Made by a program: the position numbers and the translations under genes | Source: Flavobacterium sp. | GTDB taxonomy: Bacteria > Bacteroidota > Bacteroidia > Flavobacteriales > Flavobacteriaceae | Assembly (NCBI RefSeq): GCF_017744675.1 | Contig: NZ_JAGIAV010000006.1 | Coordinates: 62,001-126,000 of the forward strand | Direction: 5' to 3' | DNA length: 64,000 nucleotides | Notes under the pieces: model-generated | The model's database searches: none | The model's input: the letters and a program-made list of their open reading frames with translations, nothing else | Told to the model about the DNA's origin: nothing | Part shown: positions 44,176-52,077 of the stretch, in pieces | Position numbering within the stretch: position 1 is the first letter of the stretch | How the letters are laid out: each line of letters starts with the position of its first letter

Positions 44176-44252
44176 GGATATTATTTTAATAAAATGAAAT
44201 ATAGATAAAAGGTTGCGTCCCGCTGAAACGTATATAAACTACAATTTAACGG

Positions 44253-44552
44253 TTATCGAACAGGATATTTTTCGGGATTCTGTGAAGTATGAAAAACAGC
44301 GTTTAAAAAGACAGTTTTCGAGAATTCATCAACAATGAAAAATGCCACATATGGAAATTTTTTAAAAGGGAGATAGCGGTAATTGTTATCGTGAAATTGA
44401 TAAAATGGATTTATCTGTAGAGCTTTATAGGTTTTTTTATAATCATTAAGAAAGTCTAAGGCTACTTTCTTGCTGACTTTTATGATATAATATTCAATAG
44501 CTTCCTCAATATTTTTTAATGCAATTGGAGAAACGATAATCTTATAATTCAT
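44253..44552 (-). CDS. RelE/ParE-family toxin
   Basis: A 99-residue protein of the RelE/ParE fold: MNYKIIVSPIALKNIEEAIEYYI, VALDFLNDYKKTYKALQINPFYQF, YRYLPFKKFPYVAFFIVDEFSKTVFLNAVFHTSQNPEKY. Family toxins cleave ribosome-bound mRNA (RelE) or block gyrase (ParE); this one looks more ParE-like in its N-terminal helix pair. Its ATG overlaps the end of the upstream small gene by 11 bases, the normal antitoxin-toxin arrangement. Confidence 0.85.
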   Translation of the reverse strand: MNYKIIVSPIALKNIEEAIEYYIIKVSKKVALDFLNDYKKTYKALQINPFYQFHDNNYRYLPFKKFPYVAFFIVDEFSKTVFLNAVFHTSQNPEKYPVR

Positions 44553-44769
44553 ACTTCTTTTTTAAATCAGTGTAAATTGATTCAGCATCTTTGTAATGAC
44601 TTCTGTCTAAATTAATCTGGCTATTTAAAATCTCCTGTTGTTCAGAAGATAGCTCATAAGGTTTTATATTTGCAATTTCAAATTTTATCTTCAATGCTTT
44701 CATAAAAGCTTTTACAGCTTCAATCTGAGAGTCATCTTCTGTATATGCTGTGATATTAATTGCTTGCAT
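44542..44769 (-). CDS. Antitoxin partner of the RelE/ParE toxin
   Basis: A 75-residue protein, MQAINITAYTEDDSQIEAVKAF followed by MKALKIKFEIANIKPYELSSEQQEILNSQ and a charged C-terminal helix. This type (small, starting with a short beta strand, no classic ribbon-helix-helix) is common next to RelE/ParE toxins in Bacteroidota. It is translated first and overlaps the toxin gene by 11 bases. It may regulate the pair; no operator was identified with confidence. Confidence 0.8.
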   Translation of the reverse strand: MQAINITAYTEDDSQIEAVKAFMKALKIKFEIANIKPYELSSEQQEILNSQINLDRSHYKDAESIYTDLKKKYEL

Positions 44770-44897
44770 GATTTTTAAAGTTTACTAAAGTTAATAAACA
44801 AAGTTATGACAAAACTCTAATTTTCATGTTACTGATTCCATTTTATTTTCTCCAATTATTTATGAATGTCAATTTTTCGTAACATTACAATAAAAAA

Positions 44898-45335
44898 ATG
44901 AACACACTTACGACCCTAAAAACCGCAATCGCTCTTTTGCTTTTCCAACAAATAACCTTTGCTCAGGAAACCAAAAAAGAAATAGCAGAACCACAATACA
45001 CCATCGAAAACTGTGTGAATCATTTTGAAATAGACAAAGCCACCAAAACCAAAGTAGGTTATCAATATTGGTTTGCAGATAAAAACTTTACTCAGGAAAA
45101 CACTTTAAAAATGAGTATTGTCGAACCAGGAAAATCGACACATGCGCCACACCATCATCCGGAAGAAGAATTCTTTTATATTCTAGAAGGCTCGGCTTCT
45201 TTTTTCTTAGATGGCAAAACGGTAGTTGTCGGACCAAATACCAGTTTATACTGCCCGCCAAATGCAGAACATGGAATAAGTAATGCTGGAAATACCAATT
45301 TGAAATATTTGGTTATTAAGAAGGATTTGAGGTAA
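44898..45335 (+). CDS. Secreted cupin-domain protein
   Basis: A 145-residue protein with a signal peptide (ending QQITFAQ, about residue 22) and a single cupin barrel. The metal-site motifs are THAPHHHPEEEFFYILEGSASF and GPNTSLYCPPNAEHGISNAG; the HHHPEEEFFYIL stretch has the usual two or three His and one Glu ligands. The substrate is unknown. It is convergent with another cupin gene at 45509. Confidence 0.83.
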   Translation: MNTLTTLKTAIALLLFQQITFAQETKKEIAEPQYTIENCVNHFEIDKATKTKVGYQYWFADKNFTQENTLKMSIVEPGKSTHAPHHHPEEEFFYILEGSASFFLDGKTVVVGPNTSLYCPPNAEHGISNAGNTNLKYLVIKKDLR

Positions 45336-45375
45336 ATTAGTTATAGAAATTTTAAATATTGCAACTATTTGAATT

Positions 45376-45493
45376 GCCTCCTGCTTTAGCTGGAGGTTTT
45401 TAATTGGTAAAATAAAAAGGCTTTAGCCCAAAAAATATATTTGGCTAAAGCCTCAAAGGACTCGTAAGTAGACCTCCAGCTAAAGCAGGAGGC
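45376..45493. repeat. Nested inverted repeat between convergent cupin genes
   Basis: Perfect 22-bp outer arms (45376-45397 and 45472-45493; core CCTCCTGCTTTAGCTGGAGG) and perfect 11-bp inner arms AGGCTTTAGCC (45418-45428) / GGCTAAAGCCT (45443-45453). Each outer arm is itself palindromic (CCTCC...GGAGG). Likely a bidirectional terminator built from the mini-hairpin family. Confidence 0.8.
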
Positions 45494-45508
45494 TACTCAA
45501 TATTTTAT

Positions 45509-45853
45509 TTACTTCAAAATAACAACCTCTTCTGGTACAACAAACAATAGCGTACAACCTGTTTTAGAAAATACAGAATGTGTACTTTCAGGTGGCATGT
45601 ATAAGTAATCGCCAGCTTTCAGTTCGTCTTTTGCAGATCGAACTTCGCCTTCTAAAACAAAGATTTCTTCTCCGCTTGGATGGATATGATTTGGGTAAGA
45701 AGCGCCAGCTTCAAATTTTAATAAAAAAGTTTTAGGTCTGTTAGTGGCTTCGTCAAAGCGTAATACTTTATAAAAAATTCCATCTGTATTTACACCTTCT
45801 TCAATAAGAGGTTTCCAGTTTACTTCGCTTGTTTTTGTGATTTGTTTTTCCAT
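45509..45853 (-). CDS. ChrR-like cupin-domain protein
   Basis: A 114-residue cytoplasmic cupin starting MEKQITKTSEVNWKPLIEEGVNTDG. Motif 1 is FEAGASYPNHIHPSGEEIFVLEGEV and motif 2 is GDYLYMPPESTHSVFSK, as in the anti-sigma ChrR cupin domain and related stress proteins. The ATG at 45853 is preferred over a GTG at 45904, which lies inside the repeat end. DoxX and AraC genes follow upstream on the same strand. Confidence 0.85.
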   Translation of the reverse strand: MEKQITKTSEVNWKPLIEEGVNTDGIFYKVLRFDEATNRPKTFLLKFEAGASYPNHIHPSGEEIFVLEGEVRSAKDELKAGDYLYMPPESTHSVFSKTGCTLLFVVPEEVVILK

Positions 45854-45899
45854 TGTAATTGATTTTAAATTGTTTAATTCGTTGTGTGTATTTATTTTT

Positions 45900-46035
45900 A
45901 ACACATAGAAGTATAGTTTTCGAAGATTTAAAAAGGCGTTTCACTAATTCAAATGCACATAGTTTAGCTATGTTTGGAAACTTGTTTCTTTTACTTTCTT
46001 TTTTCATCCAAAAAATCTATGGTTCTATGTGTTTA
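45900..46035. repeat. Inverted-end repeat element, copy B
   Basis: Full-length copy of 136 bases. Its ends, ACACATAGAAGTATAG and CTATGGTTCTATGTGT, are near-inverted, with the core AAAAGGCGTTTCACTAATTCAAATGCACATAG, TTTAGCTATGTTTGGAAACTTGTTTCTTTTACTTT. It begins just 5' of the cupin gene and its right end touches the DoxX stop codon at 46033. Confidence 0.8.
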
Positions 46036-46455
46036 ATTTTTTGAAAGAATTTCGTCCAGACTCCATTGGTATTTTTCGACAGTTGATAAAAGAAAAGCGC
46101 CCATCGAAAAGACAAATACCGAATAATCTAAAGGATCTTTTACACCAAAAGAATAGGTCATTGCTAATGCAAAAAATAAGGTTAAAACAGATGCGGCAAT
46201 TGATGCCAATCTTGTTTTGTAGCCAAAGAAAAGGAGCAAACCCAAAAGTGATTCGCATATTGTGGCTGTAATGGCAATTGCGGGAATGCAATTTTTTGGT
46301 GCGAAGGAATTTACTTTTTCGGCGTAAGCCAAGAAATTTTCCCAACCTGAAGACTGCGCTCCCCAAAATCCCAACCGACTTGAAACAGCAGAAATAAATC
46401 CGCTGGCTAATGCAATACGTAAAAGAAAAATGGCAAAATCCTGATATCTTTTCAT
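46033..46455 (-). CDS. DoxX-family membrane protein
   Basis: A 140-residue four-helix membrane protein: MKRYQDFAIFLLRIALASGFISAVSSR, then WENFLAYAEKVNSFAPKNCIPAIAITATICESLLGLLLFFGYKTRLASIAASVLTLFFALAMTYSFG and a final helix. The family is linked to thiol or quinol redox processes. The ATG at 46455 is used instead of an upstream TTG. It is bracketed by repeat copies B and C in the same orientation, leaving about 94 bases upstream before copy C. Confidence 0.87.
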   Translation of the reverse strand: MKRYQDFAIFLLRIALASGFISAVSSRLGFWGAQSSGWENFLAYAEKVNSFAPKNCIPAIAITATICESLLGLLLFFGYKTRLASIAASVLTLFFALAMTYSFGVKDPLDYSVFVFSMGAFLLSTVEKYQWSLDEILSKN

Positions 46456-46549
46456 GACTAAATTGTTAGTAATTATTATGATACAAAGATCTCGCAAGTA
46501 CGCTTGCTAAGAAATAGAGAATCTCGGAAAAAGCATGTAATTATAATTT

Positions 46550-46706
46550 TTTAAACGCAAAGAAGCGTAGAGTAAAAGCTTAAAAAAGGAGTTTCGCTTC
46601 TTTATATACATCCCGAAGCTTCGAGACTATGTGTTGAGAAACTAGTTTCTCTTTTATTTACTTTAAGAAGTTTAGAATAAAAATCTATTTTTCTATGTGT
46701 TTAAAA
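46550..46706. repeat. Inverted-end repeat element, diverged copy C
   Basis: Left end AAACGCAAAGAAGCGTAG against right end CTATTTTTCTATGTGTTT (14 of 18 pair). The internal TTAAAAAAGGAGTTTCGCTTC, GACTATGTGTTGAGAAACTAGTTTCTCTTTTATTTACTTT matches copies B and D. It lies between the AraC and DoxX genes. Confidence 0.7.
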
Positions 46707-46710
46707 ACAT

Positions 46711-47505
46711 TTAGGCACTAACAATTTTCTCCTTAAAAGATTTTGGAGAAACTTGAGCGTGTTTTTTGAAGAAGTTTGAAAAATAGAAAGGATCATTGAA
46801 ACCTAAAGCATAAGCAACTTCTTTTACAGAAAGTTTTTCATAAGTAAGCAGTCGTTTGGCCTCAGAAACTATCAAACCGAAAATAACATTTTGTGCTGTT
46901 TTACTCGTATGCAATCTCGAAAGTTCGTTGAGTTTGGCTTCGGTTGTGCCAATCAAACCAGCGATTTCATTTACCGAAAGATTTTTATCGAAGTTTTTTA
47001 TAACTGTTTCCAGAAATTGAAGAAATAAAGCATCGGGTTTGTAGATTTCGTCTCCACGATTTATTTTGGTTCGGTTGATTTCGATTAAAATCAACTCAAT
47101 TCGGCTGTGAATAGAAATTAGATATTGATACGGCTGTAGGTTTATTTCGTTTGTAATTTCTTCAAGCTGACGAACTACAATTTCGGGCTGATCGACCTTG
47201 ATCATTTCGTTCATCGCAAAATGGCAAAACAAACCATTATGGAAAATCAGTTCCATGTCGCTATCGTCTTTACAGAAAAAAGCATAAGTAAATTCTAGAA
47301 TAAATCCGGAAGCATTTTCAATGTCTTTAAAATAATGAATTTGTCCAGAAGTAATCGTGATAACAGAATTTTCGGTTAATGTAAATTCATTTTCATCAAC
47401 AGAAATCGTAGTTTCTCCCGAAGTGCAAAACACCAATACGTATTTTAAAACACGTCTGGGAGTTTTTAATTCTGTTGCCTGATTAAATGTTTTTATTTCA
47501 ACCAT
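46711..47505 (-). CDS. AraC-family transcriptional regulator
   Basis: A 264-residue regulator. The N-terminal cupin-like sensor (about 15-90, SVITITSGQIHYFKDIENASGFILEFTYAFF) is joined to a C-terminal DNA-binding domain with LSVNEIAGLIGTTEAKLNELSR and LSVKEVAYALGFNDPFYFSNFFKKHAQVSPKSFKE. It is upstream of, and on the same strand as, the DoxX and ChrR-like cupin genes, so it may control them; copy C of the repeat lies between. Confidence 0.9.
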   Translation of the reverse strand: MVEIKTFNQATELKTPRRVLKYVLVFCTSGETTISVDENEFTLTENSVITITSGQIHYFKDIENASGFILEFTYAFFCKDDSDMELIFHNGLFCHFAMNEMIKVDQPEIVVRQLEEITNEINLQPYQYLISIHSRIELILIEINRTKINRGDEIYKPDALFLQFLETVIKNFDKNLSVNEIAGLIGTTEAKLNELSRLHTSKTAQNVIFGLIVSEAKRLLTYEKLSVKEVAYALGFNDPFYFSNFFKKHAQVSPKSFKEKIVSA

Positions 47506-47627
47506 TTTTGTGAATTTGTTTTCTCAAAAATACAAATTATTTTGTTTCAGGTTTAAAGTTTCAGGTTAGCTTATTTTGTCTGTAGAATTTGCAAACAGAG
47601 GATACAAGATGGTGTGAATCGGCACAG

Positions 47628-47732
47628 TTTGTCATTTCGACGTAAGGAGAAATCACACACGTTAATCGACAAAGAATTGTGACCTACTTTGCGGAGTTTC
47701 TTGTGCGATTTCTCGTTCCTCGAAATGACAAA
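47628..47732. repeat. Long-arm inverted repeat (GTCATTTCGACG type)
   Basis: Arms 47628-47654 and 47707-47732 (TTTGTCATTTCGACG...GAGAAATC / GATTTCTCGTTCCTCGAAATGACAAA) with few mismatches. The same design with different bases is at 56296-56399. It lies in the gene-free stretch 47506-47826. Confidence 0.75.
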
Positions 47733-47761
47733 AATGAGTAAATATGTGATCATTTTTTCAT

Positions 47762-47801
47762 AAAAAAACACCTCCAAACCATAAGAGTTCAAAGGTGCTT
47801 T
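47762..47801 (-). terminator. Terminator of the metal-efflux operon
   Basis: On the minus strand, AAAGCACCTTTGAAC...GTTTGGAGGTGTTTTTTT forms a stem with a T tract, 25-65 bases after the CzcA-like stop codon. Confidence 0.75.
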
Positions 47802-47826
47802 CAGAATAAATAATTACAATTACAAA

Positions 47827-50800
47827 CTACGAATCGGGACTCGTATCTTTTTTGCGGTAAACCAGATAGAAAACTTGTGGTAAAACCGTTAACGAAAGAA
47901 TCATACAGGTTATTAATCCGCCTACGATCATGATGGCTAAGGGTTTTTGAACTTCAGAACCCATTCCTGTTGATAAAGCAGCAGGTAATAATCCTAATGA
48001 GCCCATTAAAGCAATCATGACAATTGGACGAATTCGGCTGTGAATTCCGTATGAAATGGCGTCTTTTAAATGCATTCCCGCACGCATGTTTTCGCGAATC
48101 ATTCCGATGAGGACAATACTGTCAATTGCGCTGACACCAAAGAGAATGATGAATCCAATTCCTGCCGAGATTCCGAAAACTGTTCCTGTTACCCAAAGTG
48201 ATATAAAACCACCAATAAAAGCGTACGGCATGGCACTTATGGCTACCAGTGTATCTTTGAAATTACCAAAGTTGAAATACAGCAGACATAAAATCAGTAC
48301 TAGAACGACAGGTACAATCATCGCCAATTGTTTCGAAGCTCTTTCTTTGCTTTCAAATTCTCCTGCCCATTTCATGACATTTTCTTTGGGAAGTTTAACT
48401 TCTGCAGCTACTTTTTTCTGTGCTTCTTCGATCGTACTTCCAAGATCTCGGCCTTCAATACTAAATCCTACAGCAATGTAACGGCTGTTTCCTTCACGAT
48501 AAATAAACGTTGGACCTGTTTTGTATTCTACGGTTGCAATTTCTTTTAAAGGCACTTTTTTACCATTCATTGTTGGAATCAGAATGCCTTCGATTTTCTC
48601 TTTAGAATCACGATATTCTTTTTCAAAACGCAGGGTAATGTCAAATATCTTTTCGTCATCATAAAATTTAGTTGCAGCTTGTCCGCCAATTGTCATTCTA
48701 ATCACAGCTTGCGCATCGGCAGTAGTTACGGCGTAACGTGCCATTTTTTCGTCATTCAGCTGAATTCTCAATTCTGGCAATCCAATGTTTTTATAAACGT
48801 TGATGTCTTCAATTCCTTTAACATCTTTAATCGAATTAGCGACTTTTGCGGCCATTTCTTCCATCTGGAAAAGATCACTTCCGAAAATCTTTATCGCTAG
48901 CGGACTTTTTACTCCTGCTACATATTCTTCTACATTATCCTGAATGGGCTGACTAAAACCAAACGCAACTCCTGGATATACATCGAGTACTTTTTTGATT
49001 TCGGCAATCAGTTCTTCTTTGCTGATATCGTGTTTCCATTCGTCTTTATGTTTTAGTTCAATATGGAATTCGATATTAAAAAATCCCGTTGGGTCGGTTC
49101 CGTCGTTTGGTCTTCCCGTTTGCGAAAGCACAAATTTAACCTCTTCAAACTTCCTGATTTTGGCTTTCATTTCTTTAGTCAAACGAACCGATTCATCCAA
49201 ATTAATACTATTAGGAAGCGTTGCCCTCACATAAATTGCCCCTTCATTCAGCTTCGGAATAAACTCTGATCCGTAAAATGCAAATCGCACACAACAAATT
49301 GCTAATAAAGCTAAGAAAGCATAAAGTGTCGTTTTACGATGTTTTGTACTCCATTGAAAAAGTTTGTATAAATTAGTTCTAAAGAAACGCGAAATCCTAT
49401 TCTCTTTCTCTACAATGTTTTTCGTCAGCATCACTTTACACATGGCAGGCACGTAAGTAAGCGATAAAATCAGCGAACCTAATAAAGCGTAACCTAGAGT
49501 AAAGGCTAGGGGAGAGAACATTTTTCCTTCTACTTTCGTGAATGAGAAAATTGGCATTAAAGCGACAATCAAAATAATCAGGGCGAAGAAAATATAGGTT
49601 GCCACACTTCCTACGCTTTTTTTGATTAATCCCATTTTGCTCATGTTGTTAAAGCGTTCCATCCCGACTTTATGCGCTTTCTTTTCGAGAGAAACAAACA
49701 CATTTTCTACGATAACCAATGTTCCTTCGAGCAGTAATCCGAAATCGAGTGCTCCCATAGAAATCAAGTTCGCAGGAAGTCCCTGAATTCGTAACATTAC
49801 AATAGCAAACAAAAATGAAAGCGGAATCACAGACGCCACAATCAACGAAGTACGCCAATTGTAAAGGAAAATAAACACGATCAAAGAAACTAGTAAAACG
49901 CCTTCAATTAAGTTTTTGGTTACCGTTTTTACAGTTGTATTCACCAATTCGGTACGATCGATAAACGGAACGATTTTGACATTATCCGGCAAAACTCTTT
50001 CGTTTAGTTCTGCCAAACGTTCTTTTAATCTTCCAATTACTTCGCCCGGATTTTCACCACGAAGCATAATTACGATTCCTTCTACAACATCATCGTCGCC
50101 ATCTAATCCAACTTGTCCTAATCTTGGCTTTGCCGAAATCGAAACTTCAGCTACGTGTTTTACTAGAACTGGTGCGCCCCCTTTGGTTTCAATTAAAATA
50201 TTTCCAATATCTTCGACTTTATTTACTAATCCAACTCCGCGTACCACATAAGCCTGATCGCCGCGCTGAATGACATCTCCACCCACATTGATATTGCTTT
50301 TTGAAACAGCTTCGTAAACATCTAATGCAGATAAATTGTAATTTTCAAGTTCCGTAGGGTTAATTTTGATTTCAAACATTTTTTCTTCTCCACCAAAACT
50401 TACCACATCGGCAACTCCGGGAACGGCAACCAATTCTCTTTCGATAACCCAATCCTGAATCGCCTGAACTTCTTTAATAGGCAGATCACTTTTAATGACA
50501 TATCTAAAGATTTCGCCCGTTGCTCCAGACGGCGGATCGATTTCGACATCGGCACCCTCTGGAAGATCAAGTCCGTTTAATCGGTTTGAGGCGTATTGCT
50601 GTGCGTAAAAATCTTCGACTCCGTCATCAAATAAAACCGTAACTACCGATAATCCGAAAAGGGAAATCGAACGAACTTCTGCCTTTTTAGGAATCGTATT
50701 CATTTGTTTCGAAATAGGAAGTGTGATGAATTTCTCTACTTCTTCGGCACTTCGTCCAGGCCATTGCGTAATAATTCTGGCTCTGGTATTGGTTACGTCG

Positions 50801-50928
50801 GGAAATGCTTCTATGGGTGTATGAATGTAACTCACGATTCCGGCCACCAATAAAACGGCAGTCAGGAAAAACACGATGAGTGAGTTTTTCAAGGAGAAAG
50901 CCACCAGACCTTGTACAAATTTTTTCAT
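47827..50928 (-). CDS. CusA/CzcA-family heavy-metal RND efflux pump
   Basis: Inner-membrane proton-driven pump of the HME type, 1033 residues. Family signs are FSLKNSLIVFFLTAVLLVAGIVSYIHTPIEAFPDVTN, QWPGRSAEEVEKFITLPI and RIRPIVMIALMGSLGLLPAA. The helix-4 relay reads GALDFGLLLEGTLVIVENV: Asp395 and Glu408 match CzcA Asp402 and Glu415, but Glu401 stands where CzcA has Asp408. No Met-rich clusters typical of CusA copper sites are apparent, which favours divalent cations (Co, Zn, Cd, Ni) over Cu/Ag; this is inference. It is the last gene of the operon. Confidence 0.92.
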   Translation of the reverse strand: MKKFVQGLVAFSLKNSLIVFFLTAVLLVAGIVSYIHTPIEAFPDVTNTRARIITQWPGRSAEEVEKFITLPISKQMNTIPKKAEVRSISLFGLSVVTVLFDDGVEDFYAQQYASNRLNGLDLPEGADVEIDPPSGATGEIFRYVIKSDLPIKEVQAIQDWVIERELVAVPGVADVVSFGGEEKMFEIKINPTELENYNLSALDVYEAVSKSNINVGGDVIQRGDQAYVVRGVGLVNKVEDIGNILIETKGGAPVLVKHVAEVSISAKPRLGQVGLDGDDDVVEGIVIMLRGENPGEVIGRLKERLAELNERVLPDNVKIVPFIDRTELVNTTVKTVTKNLIEGVLLVSLIVFIFLYNWRTSLIVASVIPLSFLFAIVMLRIQGLPANLISMGALDFGLLLEGTLVIVENVFVSLEKKAHKVGMERFNNMSKMGLIKKSVGSVATYIFFALIILIVALMPIFSFTKVEGKMFSPLAFTLGYALLGSLILSLTYVPAMCKVMLTKNIVEKENRISRFFRTNLYKLFQWSTKHRKTTLYAFLALLAICCVRFAFYGSEFIPKLNEGAIYVRATLPNSINLDESVRLTKEMKAKIRKFEEVKFVLSQTGRPNDGTDPTGFFNIEFHIELKHKDEWKHDISKEELIAEIKKVLDVYPGVAFGFSQPIQDNVEEYVAGVKSPLAIKIFGSDLFQMEEMAAKVANSIKDVKGIEDINVYKNIGLPELRIQLNDEKMARYAVTTADAQAVIRMTIGGQAATKFYDDEKIFDITLRFEKEYRDSKEKIEGILIPTMNGKKVPLKEIATVEYKTGPTFIYREGNSRYIAVGFSIEGRDLGSTIEEAQKKVAAEVKLPKENVMKWAGEFESKERASKQLAMIVPVVLVLILCLLYFNFGNFKDTLVAISAMPYAFIGGFISLWVTGTVFGISAGIGFIILFGVSAIDSIVLIGMIRENMRAGMHLKDAISYGIHSRIRPIVMIALMGSLGLLPAALSTGMGSEVQKPLAIMIVGGLITCMILSLTVLPQVFYLVYRKKDTSPDS

Positions 50929-50959
50929 GTCTTGTATTTTTTATCCGTTTTTAGGGATC

Positions 50960-52048
50960 TTAGTTTTTTAATCTTTCGTGAATCAGCAATTGGTTTTTGG
51001 TAATCACCTTTTCGCCTTCGTTAACACCTTTGTCAAAATAAAGCCAGCTGTTGTTTTTCAGTTTCGGGCTTATTTCTCGGGTTTCAATGGTACAATCGTC
51101 TTTGTAGATTAAGATATAATCGCGGTTGTTGTCAAAAATGGCTGCTTTTGCAGGAACAGAAACCAATTCTTCACCACCCACACTTTTATCGATTGTAATG
51201 TCGGCTGTCATTCCTGGTTTTAATTTCAGGTTTCGGTTGTCCATTACAATTCGTGCTTTCAAAACATGTTCGTCGGCATCAAAAACTTTTGCCATCATAT
51301 TGATTTTTCCTTTAAAGATTTCTCCCGGATAAGCTGGAGTTGTAACATCAACCGCCATATTTTCGCTGATGTTTTTTAGGTTACTCGTATAAACATTAAC
51401 CAAAACCCAAATTTCTTTTAAATCAGAAATCGTGAATAACGGATCGCTTTCGCTGGTAATCTGAGTTCCTGTGCTGATGTTTTTGTCCACAATATAACCT
51501 TCAGTTGGCGCTTTAATTTGAAAAACAGATCGATCACTGCTCGCGCTAAACATCGCCAGATTGGCTCTCACATTTTCTAAAGAAGATTTTAAAACGTCCA
51601 ATTCGCTTTGTGCCTGCAACAAATCTTTTTGAGAAGAAATTCCATCTTCAAACATTGATTTTGTCGCTTGTAACTGACGTTGCGCCACCGTAATCTGCGA
51701 CTGTAATGATCTGCTTTCAGATTGCATGCTGTTTAATTCTGTACTTTTAATTTCTGCCAGAACTTGCCCTTTTTTCACATAATCGCCCAAGGAGAAAGTA
51801 GTTTTGGTAATAATACCTTCAACAAGGCTGTTAAACTGAACTACGTGATCGCCGTTGTAAGTAATATTTCCAGTAAGATTAATCGATTCGCTTACGGCAC
51901 GTTTCTGTGCTGGTTCGATCGTAATTTTTTCTTTTAATTCTTTATCAATGCAGAATTTTTCATCCTGCGCTTTTTTAACTTCTTCTTTCTTGCCACATCC
52001 GTAAACGAGCATTAACCCAAGCATTGGGATTACAATAAGTTTCTTCAT
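50960..52048 (-). CDS. CzcB/CusB-like membrane fusion lipoprotein
   Basis: A 362-residue periplasmic adaptor lipoprotein (signal ending LMLVYGC, Cys about 18). Order of domains: INLTGNITYNGDHVVQFNSLVEGIITKTTFSLGDYVKKGQVLAEI (barrel-sandwich), an alpha hairpin (about 105-160), the second lipoyl half FQIKAPTEGYIVDKNISTG, a beta-barrel (WVLVNVYTSNLKNISENMAVDV) and a C-terminal region (VSVPAKAAIFDNNRDYILIY). It lacks the His-rich N terminus of some CzcB proteins. It lies 29 bases after the channel gene and 31 before the pump. Confidence 0.9.
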   Translation of the reverse strand: MKKLIVIPMLGLMLVYGCGKKEEVKKAQDEKFCIDKELKEKITIEPAQKRAVSESINLTGNITYNGDHVVQFNSLVEGIITKTTFSLGDYVKKGQVLAEIKSTELNSMQSESRSLQSQITVAQRQLQATKSMFEDGISSQKDLLQAQSELDVLKSSLENVRANLAMFSASSDRSVFQIKAPTEGYIVDKNISTGTQITSESDPLFTISDLKEIWVLVNVYTSNLKNISENMAVDVTTPAYPGEIFKGKINMMAKVFDADEHVLKARIVMDNRNLKLKPGMTADITIDKSVGGEELVSVPAKAAIFDNNRDYILIYKDDCTIETREISPKLKNNSWLYFDKGVNEGEKVITKNQLLIHERLKN

Positions 52049-52077
52049 TCTATTTTATATTTTGAGTAGGTGATGTG

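Noticed and set aside
46033-46455. DoxX gene as cargo of a composite transposon between repeat copies B and C
   Set aside because: The flanking copies are in the same orientation and diverged, no transposase is present and no target duplication is visible; simple local accumulation is as likely.
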